This document shows, in pieces, positions 1 to 8,698 of a DNA stretch of 64,000 nucleotides; position 1 is the first letter of the stretch; each line of letters begins with the position of its first letter. The position numbers and the translations under genes were made by a program. Below the pieces are notes generated by a model. That model was not told the origin of the DNA. It ran no database searches and was given only the letters and a program-made list of their open reading frames with translations. The DNA is taken from positions 1 to 64,000 of the forward strand of contig NZ_NSKB01000009.1 in the NCBI RefSeq assembly GCF_002286975.1, read 5' to 3'. Source of the stretch: Halomonas salipaludis. Its GTDB lineage: Bacteria; Pseudomonadota; Gammaproteobacteria; Pseudomonadales; Halomonadaceae.

Positions 1-987
1 GAGGCCCGGCACGTCGTCGACGATGCTGATGTTGCCGCTAAGGTCGGTACTCAGAGTGTCGCTGACGGTGTCGCCATCACCGTCGGTGACGGTGACCGTG
101 GCTTCGACACCGACCAGGCCGGCCGGCAGCGTGAGGCTGTCGGCACCCTGGGCGTCATGGTCGAGGGGCGCGGACTGGGTCACGGTGACCGTGCCATCAC
201 TGCCGATCTCGATACGCAGCACTTCGCCGTCAGGCGTGCTGCCGGTGATCACGCCGCCGTCGAGGCTGAAGGTGAGCGGTTCGCCGCCGCTGGTCAGGCC
301 GTGGTCGAGGTCGCCCAGGGTCAGGGCGTAGTCGCTGATCACGGTGCTGCCGGCACCGTCGGCGCCGTAGCTGGCGTCGACCGCGGCGGTGAAGGCCGCG
401 GCTACGCTGGCACTGGCCACCGAGGTGCCGTCGACGGTCTCGCTGTCCAGGGTCTCGAAGCTGACCTCGCTGAGGTCAACGTCGCTCAGGTCGAGGCCCG
501 GCACGTCGTCGACGATGCTGATGTTGCCGCTAAGGTCGGTACTCAGGGTGTCGCTGACGGTGTCACCATCGCCGTCGGTGACGGTGACCGTGGCTTCGAC
601 ACCGACCAGGCCGGCCGGCAGCGTGAGGCTGTCGGCGCCCTGGGCGTCATGGTCGAGGGCCGCGGACTGGGTCACGGTGACCGTGCCGTCGGCACCGATC
701 TCGATACGCAGCACTTCCGTGCCATCGGCAGTGCCGGTGATTACGCCGCTGGCGTCTTGTGTAAAGACAACCGGCTCGCCGCCACTGGTCAGGCCGTGGT
801 CGAGGTCGCCCAGGGTCAGGGCGTAGTCGCTGATCACGGTGCTGCCGGCACCGTCGGCGCCGTAGCTGGCGTCGACCGCGGCGGTGAAGGCCGCAGCCAC
901 GCTGGCACTGGCCACCGAGGTGCCGTCGACGGTCTCGCTGTCCAGGGTCTCGAAGCTGACCTCGCTGAGATCGACGGCGCTCAGGTC
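1..987 (-). repeat. Tandem ~492-495 bp coding repeats in adhesin
   Basis: The motif starting GAGGCCCGGCACGTCGTCGA recurs at 1, 493 and 988, giving periods of 492 and 495 bp (164 and 165 codons). The units are nearly identical at the nucleotide level over long stretches; a segment near 220-290 versus 710-780 is more divergent. This is consistent with recent unit duplication or homogenisation in a repeat adhesin. The array probably continues past the left edge. Confidence 0.9.
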
Positions 988-1947
988 GAGGCCCGGCACG
1001 TCGTCGACGATGGTAACGATGAGGTTGCCATTGACGCTATTTCCTGCAGCATCCGTCACGGTATAGACAAGATTCGCAAGCGCCTCGTCGCTGCCCTCGG
1101 TATGTAGCAGATTGTTGGCAAGCGTGATGGTGAACGCGCCGGTCTGGGGGTCGATGACGAGCTGCAGTAAAAAGGGCTCGTCGGGATTGCTGGCTTGGAT
1201 GCGCTCATTGGAGGCAGTGAGGGTGTTGGTAGCAGAATCCCAACTGAAGGTAACGCTCTCCTGGCCAATCGTCAGCGTTTGTCCATCCATGCTGGCAAAG
1301 CCAATACTGCCGGGGCCGAGCAGTCCAAAATCAAAGTCCAACGTTCCTTCTTCAGTAAGGCTATTGAACCCACCGCCTCCACCCAGCAGCAACGCATTCT
1401 CTGCAAAGCTGAGCGATGCATCGTCAGCCGTCGGGTTGCCCTCGACCTGCGCCTGCCCCCCAACGTCAACCGGCGCAGCCTCGCCCTCAGGGGTGGTAAA
1501 TTCCGTGGTTTGCACACTACCAAACTCGAAGGCCAGCGGATCGACGCCCTCGGTAATGCGCGCCAGGCGCACGAAACCGTGCCCGCCATCGGCCGCAGCA
1601 CCGCCACCGGCACCTGCGGCGGTAGGATCGAGCACGTCGAGCAGGTCGACGTCGTCATCGTCGATGGCGGCGAGCAGCGCCTCGAGGTCGGCATCCAGGA
1701 CTTCGCTATCGGTGACGTCGACCGGCGCGTTGACGTCGACATCCGGGGTCATGGCAATTTCCTGGCCGCCGCTGATCGTGGTCGGGTCGAGGCCATCGAG
1801 GAAGTCGAGCTGCACACTGCCGTTGTCGGAGGTGACCAGTGTCTCGCCTTCGACGAGGGTGTCGCCGACGCTGAGTTCGCGTAGGTTGCCGTCGGCGTCG
1901 CGGGCCCAGGCCTGACCGGTGATCGAGAGGACGGTTGCAATTGCCAT
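1..1947 (-). CDS. Giant LapA-type repeat adhesin, N-terminal part (3' end beyond window)
   Basis: The reading frame is open from an ATG at 1947, preceded by an AGAAGGA Shine-Dalgarno, to the window edge, giving 649 residues with no stop. It has no Sec signal, as expected for a type I secretion substrate with a C-terminal export signal. Residues 1-130 look like the retention module of LapA-class adhesins: a compact start (MAIATVLSITGQAW), an Asp-rich stretch, then TAAG at 109-112, matching LapG-type cleavage sites, followed by a glycine/alanine linker. After a Thr/Ser/Asp-rich linker, two highly similar units of about 164 residues begin near residues 320 and 485. Each ends in TVTDGDGDTVSDTLS and a VVDDVP-like junction, typical of T1SS-143/VCBS-type repeats. 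The gene lies downstream of its probable exporter genes, so it is probably a cell-surface biofilm adhesin. Only the N-terminus is visible; total size is unknown. Confidence 0.9.
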   Translation of the reverse strand, partial: MAIATVLSITGQAWARDADGNLRELSVGDTLVEGETLVTSDNGSVQLDFLDGLDPTTISGGQEIAMTPDVDVNAPVDVTDSEVLDADLEALLAAIDDDDVDLLDVLDPTAAGAGGGAAADGGHGFVRLARITEGVDPLAFEFGSVQTTEFTTPEGEAAPVDVGGQAQVEGNPTADDASLSFAENALLLGGGGGFNSLTEEGTLDFDFGLLGPGSIGFASMDGQTLTIGQESVTFSWDSATNTLTASNERIQASNPDEPFLLQLVIDPQTGAFTITLANNLLHTEGSDEALANLVYTVTDAAGNSVNGNLIVTIVDDVPGLDLSAVDLSEVSFETLDSETVDGTSVASASVAAAFTAAVDASYGADGAGSTVISDYALTLGDLDHGLTSGGEPVVFTQDASGVITGTADGTEVLRIEIGADGTVTVTQSAALDHDAQGADSLTLPAGLVGVEATVTVTDGDGDTVSDTLSTDLSGNISIVDDVPGLDLSDVDLSEVSFETLDSETVDGTSVASASVAAAFTAAVDASYGADGAGSTVISDYALTLGDLDHGLTSGGEPLTFSLDGGVITGSTPDGEVLRIEIGSDGTVTVTQSAPLDHDAQGADSLTLPAGLVGVEATVTVTDGDGDTVSDTLSTDLSGNISIVDDVPGL

Positions 1948-1999
1948 GATCTGTTCCTTCTGCGTAAGCATGCTGCTGTCCTGAAAAGGCAGCAGCGTT

Positions 2000-2025
2000 T
2001 TTATCGGGCTATTTTATCGGGCTAT
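2000..2025 (-). promoter_or_regulatory. Two abutting 13-nt direct repeats upstream of the adhesin
   Basis: TTTATCGGGCTAT occurs twice in perfect tandem (2000-2012, 2013-2025), 53-78 nt upstream of the adhesin ATG in the 160-nt gap after the LuxR gene. On the gene strand each unit contains CGATAAA, which could serve as a -10 element or a regulator half-site. The spacing of about one helical turn fits cooperative protein binding. Function is inferred only. Confidence 0.35.
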
Positions 2026-2107
2026 GGCATCAGACTAAGAGAGGCAAGGCGGGAAAAACATAGTACTGATGGACAGGGTAACCCGATGTAACGGGCCGCT
2101 ACCCCCC

Positions 2108-2728
2108 TCAGGCATTGCTGGTCGTTTCACTACGCTGCGACAGCAGCAGGATAAGCTGCATACGGTCGCGTACCTTGAGCTTGCGGAACACCGCACCGAG
2201 ATGCGCCTTGACAGTGCGGTCGGTGATGTCCATGTCGCGGGCGACCTCCTTGTTGCTCTTGCCCGAGGCCACCGCCAGCGCCACCGCGCGCTCGCGCTCG
2301 GTGAGCAACCCCAGGGCGTCGTCGCGCATGCGCGCCTCGCCGCCCAGCGCGCGGAAGGTCGAGCCGACCACCTGGGCCAGCAGCTCGGGCCACACCCATA
2401 TGCCCTGGTTGGCGGTCACCACCTCGACTTGTTGCAGCAGCGGCGCCGGCGAAAAGGCGTGGGCATAGCCCCGGGCACCGGCGCTGAGCGCCTGGAAGGC
2501 CTCCACCGAACTCGGCGAATAGGCAAGCACCACCAGCACAGCGCCGCGCTGGGAGAGGGTCTGCACCAGCCCAGCCCAGCCCTCGATCTGGCTGACCACC
2601 CAGACGTGATCACCGGCGCCGGCCTGGGCCCGCGCCAGCTGCGGCGTGCAGCGGCGCAGGTGCGGGAAGGCCTCCTTCCAGCGCGGAATATCGTCGAGTC
2701 CTTGGCATACGAAGAGGTGTTGTTTCAT
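2108..2728 (-). CDS. LuxR/NarL-type transcriptional regulator with degenerate receiver
   Basis: A 206-residue protein. The C-terminal third (about residues 140-205) is a LuxR-type helix-turn-helix: LLTERERAVALAVASGKSNK then EVARDMDITDRTVKAHLGAV. The N-terminal ~125 residues have the length and alternating pattern of a response-regulator receiver. However, the usual acidic pocket and phospho-acceptor Asp are not evident (the strand reads HVWVVSQIEGW), so phosphorylation is unlikely; dimerisation or ligand sensing may replace it. The gene starts 3 nt after the membrane fusion protein stop and is followed by the adhesin, so it is part of the exporter operon and probably controls the adhesin or the operon. 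It belongs to the same broad class as CsgD/VpsT, but I see no specific diagnostic. Confidence 0.85.
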   Translation of the reverse strand: MKQHLFVCQGLDDIPRWKEAFPHLRRCTPQLARAQAGAGDHVWVVSQIEGWAGLVQTLSQRGAVLVVLAYSPSSVEAFQALSAGARGYAHAFSPAPLLQQVEVVTANQGIWVWPELLAQVVGSTFRALGGEARMRDDALGLLTERERAVALAVASGKSNKEVARDMDITDRTVKAHLGAVFRKLKVRDRMQLILLLSQRSETTSNA

Positions 2729-2731
2729 GTG

Positions 2732-4165
2732 TTAGCGCTCGGTCAAGGCGTTGCTGGTACCACGCAGAATCGGCTTGAGCAGGTACTCCATGACCGTGCG
2801 CTTGCCGGTCATGATATCCACCTGGGCGGTCATCCCGGGAATGATCGCCAGGTCCTGCTGGTCGGCAAAGCCGCCCTCCAGCGTCCTCACCCGTACCAGA
2901 TAGAAGGTGTTGTCGTTGTCGTCGGTAATGGTATCGGCGCTGATATGGTCCAGCTCCGCCTCCAGGCCGCCGAAGATCGAGAAGTCGTAGGCGGTCAGCT
3001 TGATGGTGGCCGACTGGCCGGGACGCAGAAAGGCGATGTCCTGCGGGGCGATGCGCGCCTCCACCAGCAACTGGTCGTCGGTAGGCACGATCTCGACCAC
3101 GTCCTGACCGGGCTGGGCCACGCCGCCCAAGGTGGTAATGTGCATGCGCTGCACCACCCCTGCCACCGGCGCACGCACCTCGGCCAGCCGCACCCGGTCC
3201 TCGAGACCGGTGCTCGACTCGTCCAGTGCCGAAAGCTCGCCCAGCGCTTCGGCCAAGGAGTCGCGCCATTCACCGCGCCTCTCGAGAGTCACCTCGCGCA
3301 GCTGGGCCTCGGCCTCCTCCACCGCCGCCTCGAGCCTGGCGACCTGGGAGCCGGCCTGGCTGCGGTCGCCTTGGGCCCGCGACACCTCGCGCTCGAGGCG
3401 CAGTACCTCGACCTCGGAGACGGCGCCCGAGCTAAGCAGCGGCCGGGTCAGGTTGAGTTCCTGGCTGGCCATGCTCAGCTCGCGGCTGGCAGTGCTGAGC
3501 CGTGATTGCGCCTCGTTGAGCTCCTCCTGGCGCTGACGCAGCCGGTCGCGGGCGATGCTCTCGACCTCGCGCAGCTCGTCGCGGCGGCCCTCGTAGAGCT
3601 CACGCTCCTGGGCGACGATCTCGGGTGCCTCGGCCAGCAGCTCGTCGGAGGGCGAGAACGACGAGCCGGTGATCAGCGCCTGCAGCCGCGCAATGCGCGC
3701 CTGCAGCGTCAGCGCCCGGGCGCGGTTCTCGCGGAAGCTCGACACGAAGCGGGTCGGGTCGATGCGCATCAGCAGCTCGCCGGCTTCGACCATCTGGCCC
3801 TCACGGACCAGGATGTCCTGCACCACCCCGCCGTCGAAGGACTGCACTTTCTGCAGCTGCTGAGAGGGAATCACCCGGCCGGTGCCGCGGGTCACCTCAT
3901 CGATCTGGGCGAAGTACGACCAGACGATCAGCGCCACCAGGGCCAGCAGCACGGTGTAGAGGAAGCCCCGGGCGCGTATCGGGTCCTGCTGCATGCGCGC
4001 CCAGTCGGCGTCGCTGGCCCAGTCACGATTGAGGTGCGCCGACGACACGCGGCGTGCAAACAACCGGTCGATCAGCGGCCTAAACGGCCGGCCACCGCCC
4101 TCGGAGAGCCGCCCGATGGCCTCGAAGCCCTGCTGTTCGGCGGTCTTGGACTTGCTCTGCGCCAT
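2732..4165 (-). CDS. HlyD/LapC-type membrane fusion protein of type I secretion system
   Basis: A 477-residue periplasmic adaptor linking the inner-membrane ABC exporter to the outer-membrane channel. An N-terminal cytoplasmic stretch is followed by a single membrane helix (about residues 67-87, LYTVLLALVALIVWSYFAQI). Next come a lipoyl-like half motif (GGVVQDILVREGQMVEAGEL), a long coiled coil (about 150-310) rich in Glu/Arg/Ala, the second lipoyl half (VRAPVAGVVQRMHI) and a beta-barrel domain ending in IPGMTAQVDIMTGKRTV, the usual end of HlyD-family proteins. Its ATG overlaps the ABC transporter stop (TGATG), so the two are translationally coupled. The best functional match is LapC of the LapBCE adhesin exporter. 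Confidence 0.93.
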   Translation of the reverse strand: MAQSKSKTAEQQGFEAIGRLSEGGGRPFRPLIDRLFARRVSSAHLNRDWASDADWARMQQDPIRARGFLYTVLLALVALIVWSYFAQIDEVTRGTGRVIPSQQLQKVQSFDGGVVQDILVREGQMVEAGELLMRIDPTRFVSSFRENRARALTLQARIARLQALITGSSFSPSDELLAEAPEIVAQERELYEGRRDELREVESIARDRLRQRQEELNEAQSRLSTASRELSMASQELNLTRPLLSSGAVSEVEVLRLEREVSRAQGDRSQAGSQVARLEAAVEEAEAQLREVTLERRGEWRDSLAEALGELSALDESSTGLEDRVRLAEVRAPVAGVVQRMHITTLGGVAQPGQDVVEIVPTDDQLLVEARIAPQDIAFLRPGQSATIKLTAYDFSIFGGLEAELDHISADTITDDNDNTFYLVRVRTLEGGFADQQDLAIIPGMTAQVDIMTGKRTVMEYLLKPILRGTSNALTER

Positions 4166-6333
4166 CAGTTGGCCCTCCCGATCTGGCCACTACGCAGAGC
4201 CTCTACCACCTTGTCCTTGGGTCCGTCGGCGACGATCTTGCCAGCGTCGACCACCACGATGCGGTCGACCATTGATAGCAGCGAGGTGCGGTGGGTCACG
4301 ACGATCATGGTCTTGGCCGCGGCATACTCAGCCAGGCGCTTCTTGAAGGCCTCCTCGCTGGCGTGGTCCATGGCACTGGTGGGTTCGTCGAGCAGCAGGA
4401 TCTGCGGGTCGTGGACCACCGCCCGGGCGATCGCCACGCCCTGACGCTGGCCGCCGGAGAGCATCTGTCCACGCTCGCCCACCGGCAGGTCGACACCGTG
4501 GGGATGGTTGTTGACCAGCTCGCCGATACCGCTGATCTCCAGCGCCTGCAGCAGCGCTTCGTCCTCGACCCCTTCACTGCCACCGCCGGCCACCACGTTC
4601 TCGCGCAACGAGCCGTAGAACAGGCTGACATCTTGGGGCACATAGCCGATATGCCGGCGCAGCTCGATGGGGTCGAACTGGCGGATATCCACACCGTCGA
4701 GCAACACCGCACCGCTGGTGGGCTGGTAGAGGCCCAGCATCAGCTTGTTGAGGGTCGACTTGCCCGAGCCGACCCGGCCCAGCAGCGCGACCTTCTCGCC
4801 GGGCTTGATCTTGAGCGAGATATCACGAATCGCGTCGCGCTCCTCGTCGGGGTAGCGCAGCGTGATGCGGTTGAGCTCCAGCTCGCCGTTCACCACCGGC
4901 CGGGAGACGAAGGACTTGCCCTCGGGGCGCTCCACCGGCTTGTCCATCACCCCGTTGAGCGACTCCAGCGCGGTGGACGACTGGTGATACTGGGCGAGCA
5001 GCGCCGCGGCCTGGCTGACCGGCGCCATGGCCCGCGACGACAGCAGATAGGCGGCGATCAGCCCGCCCTGGCTAAGGTCGCCCTCGATGATCAGGTAGAC
5101 GCCGACGATGATCACCGCCACCGCCACCGTATGCTGGGCCCACAGCGCCACGCTCGACACCGACGAGCTGATCAGCCGCAGCTGCGCCGAGGTACGCGAC
5201 AGGAATGCCGTGGTCTTTTCCCACACCGCCTGCAGCCGGCTCTCGGCGCGCAGCGTCTTGACGGTTTCCAGGTTGCCCAACGATTCCACCAGCGTGGCGT
5301 TGCGCTGGGCGCCGACCCGCCAGGTGGTCTCGGAAAGCTCGTGCAGCTTGCTCTGAGCGGCCAGCGCGTAGAGCAGCACGAAGACGATACCCACCACGAT
5401 GGGGATCACCAGCGGCACGCCGATGATGGCGATGATTGCCACGAACATGATCACGAACGGCAGGTCGACGAGACCCACCACGGTGGCCGAGCCGATGAAG
5501 GCGCGCACCGATTCGAACGACTGCAGGGTGGCGGCAAACGAGCCGGTGGAGGCCGGTCGCGCCTCGAGGCGCATGCCCAGCACCCGCTGCATGATCGACG
5601 CCGACAGCTTGACGTCGGCGCGGCTCGCCGCCAGGTCGACGAAGGCGTTACGCATCAGGCGCAGCGCCAGGTCGAAGCACAGCACCACGAAGATCCCCGC
5701 GGCCAGCACCCACAGCGTCTCGGTGGCTTGGTTGGGGACTACCCGATCGTAGACGTTCATCACGAACAGCGGCATGGCCACCGCGAACAGGTTGATCATC
5801 ACCGAGCCGATGATCACGTCGCGGTAGAGCCGGCGGTTCTCGCGGATCACGCCCCAGAACCAGTGGCGCGACTTCTGCTGGCTGACCTCGGGGCCGCGGG
5901 CGTCGAAGCGGAACCTGGGCCGCGCGTAGATCACCCGCCCGCTGTAGCGCGCCTGCAGCTCGTCCAGGCTCACCTCGGTGGCCGCCTCGCCCAGTTCGGG
6001 AAAGATCACCCGCGCCGTGCGCGACTTGACGTCCAGCGCCACCAGCACGCAGGCGCGCCCCGGCTCGAGCAGCACCACCACCGGCATCAGCGCCGGGTTG
6101 AGCTGCACCAGCCTGGAGCGGGCATGGCGGGCGGCGAGCCCGGCGCGGGACGCCGCGCGCGGGAACACCCCCGGGGTCAGCCTGCCCTCCTCCAGCGGCA
6201 GGCCGGCCAGCAGCGCATCGCGCCCCATCTCCTGATCGTGGGCACGGGCCACCACGCGCAGGCATTCCAGCAGGTCGTCCTGCGGCGGCGGCTGGCGCCC
6301 CGCCTCTACGGCATGTTTGGCATCGCTGGTCAC
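4165..6333 (-). CDS. LapB-like type I secretion ABC transporter
   Basis: A polypeptide exporter of about 722 residues. I chose the GTG at 6333 because it follows a GAAGGGG Shine-Dalgarno; an in-frame TTG at 6360 is possible. Residues ~20-140 resemble the peptidase C39-like domain but lack a catalytic Cys, as in LapB and HlyB, so it probably binds substrate rather than cleaving it. Six membrane helices occupy ~155-430. The nucleotide-binding domain has Walker A GRVGSGKST (~517-525), signature LSGGQRQ (~625-631) and Walker B ILLLDEP (~645-651), followed by the H-loop THRTS. It sits between the outer-membrane factor and the membrane fusion protein in one operon with the adhesin, which is its likely cargo. 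Confidence 0.93.
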   Translation of the reverse strand: MTSDAKHAVEAGRQPPPQDDLLECLRVVARAHDQEMGRDALLAGLPLEEGRLTPGVFPRAASRAGLAARHARSRLVQLNPALMPVVVLLEPGRACVLVALDVKSRTARVIFPELGEAATEVSLDELQARYSGRVIYARPRFRFDARGPEVSQQKSRHWFWGVIRENRRLYRDVIIGSVMINLFAVAMPLFVMNVYDRVVPNQATETLWVLAAGIFVVLCFDLALRLMRNAFVDLAASRADVKLSASIMQRVLGMRLEARPASTGSFAATLQSFESVRAFIGSATVVGLVDLPFVIMFVAIIAIIGVPLVIPIVVGIVFVLLYALAAQSKLHELSETTWRVGAQRNATLVESLGNLETVKTLRAESRLQAVWEKTTAFLSRTSAQLRLISSSVSSVALWAQHTVAVAVIIVGVYLIIEGDLSQGGLIAAYLLSSRAMAPVSQAAALLAQYHQSSTALESLNGVMDKPVERPEGKSFVSRPVVNGELELNRITLRYPDEERDAIRDISLKIKPGEKVALLGRVGSGKSTLNKLMLGLYQPTSGAVLLDGVDIRQFDPIELRRHIGYVPQDVSLFYGSLRENVVAGGGSEGVEDEALLQALEISGIGELVNNHPHGVDLPVGERGQMLSGGQRQGVAIARAVVHDPQILLLDEPTSAMDHASEEAFKKRLAEYAAAKTMIVVTHRTSLLSMVDRIVVVDAGKIVADGPKDKVVEALRSGQIGRAN

Positions 6334-6415
6334 GGTCGCCCCTTCACCCGGTTGATGCAATCCCTACTACGTGGGTACTGAGACAGTCGCGCATCCTCGC
6401 CAACACGCGCGCCGC

Positions 6416-8698
6416 TCAAGAGGGGTTATCGGCCGAAATCAGATAAGCTTCAGCGAAGCCCAGTCCGGCCACCCGGCCGCGCAGAGCTTCGGCTTCGCTC
6501 CTGGCCACCGGCCCCAGCTGCACGCTGTACAGGCGACCGCCGTTGCTGACCCGCACCGGGCCACCGAGTTCGGCACTCAGCTGCGCTTCGAGTTCGGCAG
6601 CGCGCTCGGCGGAGCTTACCGCCACCACCTGCACCAGCGAATCCGCCGGCGCCTCGGGCAGCGTCATGTCGGCGGCCTCGGCCTGGGCATCAGCGCCGAC
6701 GCTGGTCGACGCTACTTGCTGGTCCCAGTTCAGCGCCGACGTACTTGCCACCCCTGCCGCCTCAGCCACAGGGGCTGGGCGCTCGACGCTCCAGCGTGCG
6801 CTGAGGTCGCGGCTGCGCAGCGGCGTACCGGTCATGTCGAGGTTCTCGCCGTTGGTTTCCAGGGTGACCTCCACGCGACGGTTCTGGCGGCGTCCCTCGA
6901 CGGTGTCGTTGCTGGCCACCGGATTGTTGGAGCCATAGCCACGGCTCTCCAGCAGCCCCGGGGATACCCCCTGGGAGGCGAGATACTCGGCCACGTTGCG
7001 CGCCCGCGCCTCGGAGAGTGGGTCGTTGATGGCATCGGTGCCGGTGCTGTCGGCGTGGCCGGCGATGAACACCCGCGCCAGGTCGTCACGCTGGCGAATC
7101 TGCGCCGCCAGGCCGTTGAGCTCACCACGCGCCGCAGCGCTCAGCTCGGCGCTATTGATCGCGAACAGGGCATCGGCGCTGATGGTCACATCCGGGGCGC
7201 GGGTCGGCGCCGGCACGTTGAGGTCGCCGGTCAAGTCTTCAAGAGTGAAACCCGCCGGGCCCTGGGCCGGGCAGATGTCGTCGGCATTGATAGTGACGCC
7301 GTCGCTGGACAGCTCGGCCAGGTTCGGGGTGTCGTCACGCATCACGCCCAATGCCGGCATCAACTTGCCCATCGCCGCCAGAGTGCGGGCATCGGCAATC
7401 GCCAGGTCATACTCGGCGTTGATGTAGGCGCGGCTGGCCTCGAAGTACTCGTTCTCGCTGTCGAGCACGTCGAGCAGGGTGCGCTGGCCGATGTCGAACT
7501 GCTGCTGGTAGGCGCCGCGCACCCGGTCGATGGACTGACGGTGCTCGTTGAGGTACTGCATCTGCTCGCGCAGCCGCTGGGTGTCGTTGTAGGCGATCTG
7601 GGTGGTCTGGCGCAGGTTGACGCACTCGACGTCGCGCAGGTCGATGGACTGCTCGACCAGGTCGCTGGCGCGGCGGAACGAGGCGCGGTCGCTGCCGCCG
7701 CGGTAGAGATTCATGGTCGCCACCAGCTCGGCGACGTGCTGGTCGCGGCGGCCGGTGAAGTCGCTCTGGTTGTTGGTGCCGGTGCGGGCGCGGAACTCCA
7801 GGCGCGGCTGGAACGCCGAGCGGGTACCGGCCTGCTCGGCGCGGGCCGACTCGATGTTCTCGATGGCGGCGTGGAAGTTGGGGTTGCCCTCGTAGGCCAT
7901 GCGCACCGCATCGTTGACCGACGGCGGCAGCTCGCCGTCCAGCGCCGGCGCTGGTGCGAGGTTAGCGGCCGGCAGGTCGCCGATCAGGCGCTGGTAGCGC
8001 GAGCTGACGTCGTGGAGGTTGGAGGCTTCGGTCATCAGGTTGGACTCGGCCAGCGCCAGGCGTCCGCTGATCTGCTCCAGGTCGACCCGGCGCCCGGCGC
8101 CGGAGTCGACGCGCTCCTCGATCTGATTGAAGACACGCATGTGCTCGCGGTAGTTGTCCCGCGCCAGCTTCACCAGCTCGCGGTAGCGGCGTACGTCCTG
8201 ATAGGCTCGCGCGGCTTCCAGCGCCACCTCTTCGCTGGCCCCCAGCAGCTCGTAGTAACGCACCAGCTTGGCGCGGTCGAGGCGCTCGACCTCGCTGCGG
8301 GTGGCGAAGCCGTCGTAGATCATCTGGGTCAGCGACAACTCGGCGAAGTCGGTGTCGAAGCTGCCGCGACCATCGCCTTCGCGATCCTCGATACCGACAC
8401 CGGCGCTGACATCGATGCTCGGCAGGTAGCCGCCGCGGGCGATATCGACTTCATTGGTCGAGGCACGAAAGCCGTTATAGGCCGCCTGCACCTCGGGGTT
8501 GGTCGACACCGCACGCTGCACCACCTCGCGCAGATCGCTGCTGCCTGGCGACGACATCCCTGCCAGGCCGCTCGGCACCTGGGCGGCCGCCGGCAGCACG
8601 GCTCCGGCCATCAGGCCGAGAGCTGCCGCCCCATACGCGGCATGGCGCGTCAAGACAGGGAAACGACGGCGACATTGAGGCACGCTGAACGATTTCAT
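6416..8698 (-). CDS. TolC-family outer-membrane channel fused to OmpA-like and SPOR domains
   Basis: A 760-residue protein starting at the ATG at 8698, behind a GGGAG Shine-Dalgarno. Three modules are visible. Residues ~40-460 are a TolC/AggA outer-membrane factor, with the repeated pattern of NPEVQAAYNGFRAS, LSLTQMIYDGFATRSEVERL and later FDIGQRTLLDVLDSENEYFE. Residues ~480-610 are an OmpA-like peptidoglycan-binding domain (FIAGHADSTGTDAINDPLSE, SRGYGSNNPVASN, RRQNRRVEV). The last ~75 residues resemble a SPOR domain (LVQVVAVSSAERAAELEAQL ... YSVQLGPVARSEAEALRGRV). It is first in the exporter operon and probably forms the LapE-like exit duct, anchored to the wall by its extra domains. In Shewanella-type bpf clusters the TolC-like and OmpA-like functions are on adjacent genes; here they are fused. 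Confidence 0.93.
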   Translation of the reverse strand: MKSFSVPQCRRRFPVLTRHAAYGAAALGLMAGAVLPAAAQVPSGLAGMSSPGSSDLREVVQRAVSTNPEVQAAYNGFRASTNEVDIARGGYLPSIDVSAGVGIEDREGDGRGSFDTDFAELSLTQMIYDGFATRSEVERLDRAKLVRYYELLGASEEVALEAARAYQDVRRYRELVKLARDNYREHMRVFNQIEERVDSGAGRRVDLEQISGRLALAESNLMTEASNLHDVSSRYQRLIGDLPAANLAPAPALDGELPPSVNDAVRMAYEGNPNFHAAIENIESARAEQAGTRSAFQPRLEFRARTGTNNQSDFTGRRDQHVAELVATMNLYRGGSDRASFRRASDLVEQSIDLRDVECVNLRQTTQIAYNDTQRLREQMQYLNEHRQSIDRVRGAYQQQFDIGQRTLLDVLDSENEYFEASRAYINAEYDLAIADARTLAAMGKLMPALGVMRDDTPNLAELSSDGVTINADDICPAQGPAGFTLEDLTGDLNVPAPTRAPDVTISADALFAINSAELSAAARGELNGLAAQIRQRDDLARVFIAGHADSTGTDAINDPLSEARARNVAEYLASQGVSPGLLESRGYGSNNPVASNDTVEGRRQNRRVEVTLETNGENLDMTGTPLRSRDLSARWSVERPAPVAEAAGVASTSALNWDQQVASTSVGADAQAEAADMTLPEAPADSLVQVVAVSSAERAAELEAQLSAELGGPVRVSNGGRLYSVQLGPVARSEAEALRGRVAGLGFAEAYLISADNPS

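Noticed and set aside
1-987. Regular repeats as a CRISPR array
   Set aside because: Units are ~492 bp, in frame and coding, with no short spacers.
157-1107. Plus-strand open frame of 316 codons opposite the adhesin
   Set aside because: It mirrors the adhesin repeats, has no ribosome binding site, and the minus-strand frame encodes a recognisable retention module and repeats.
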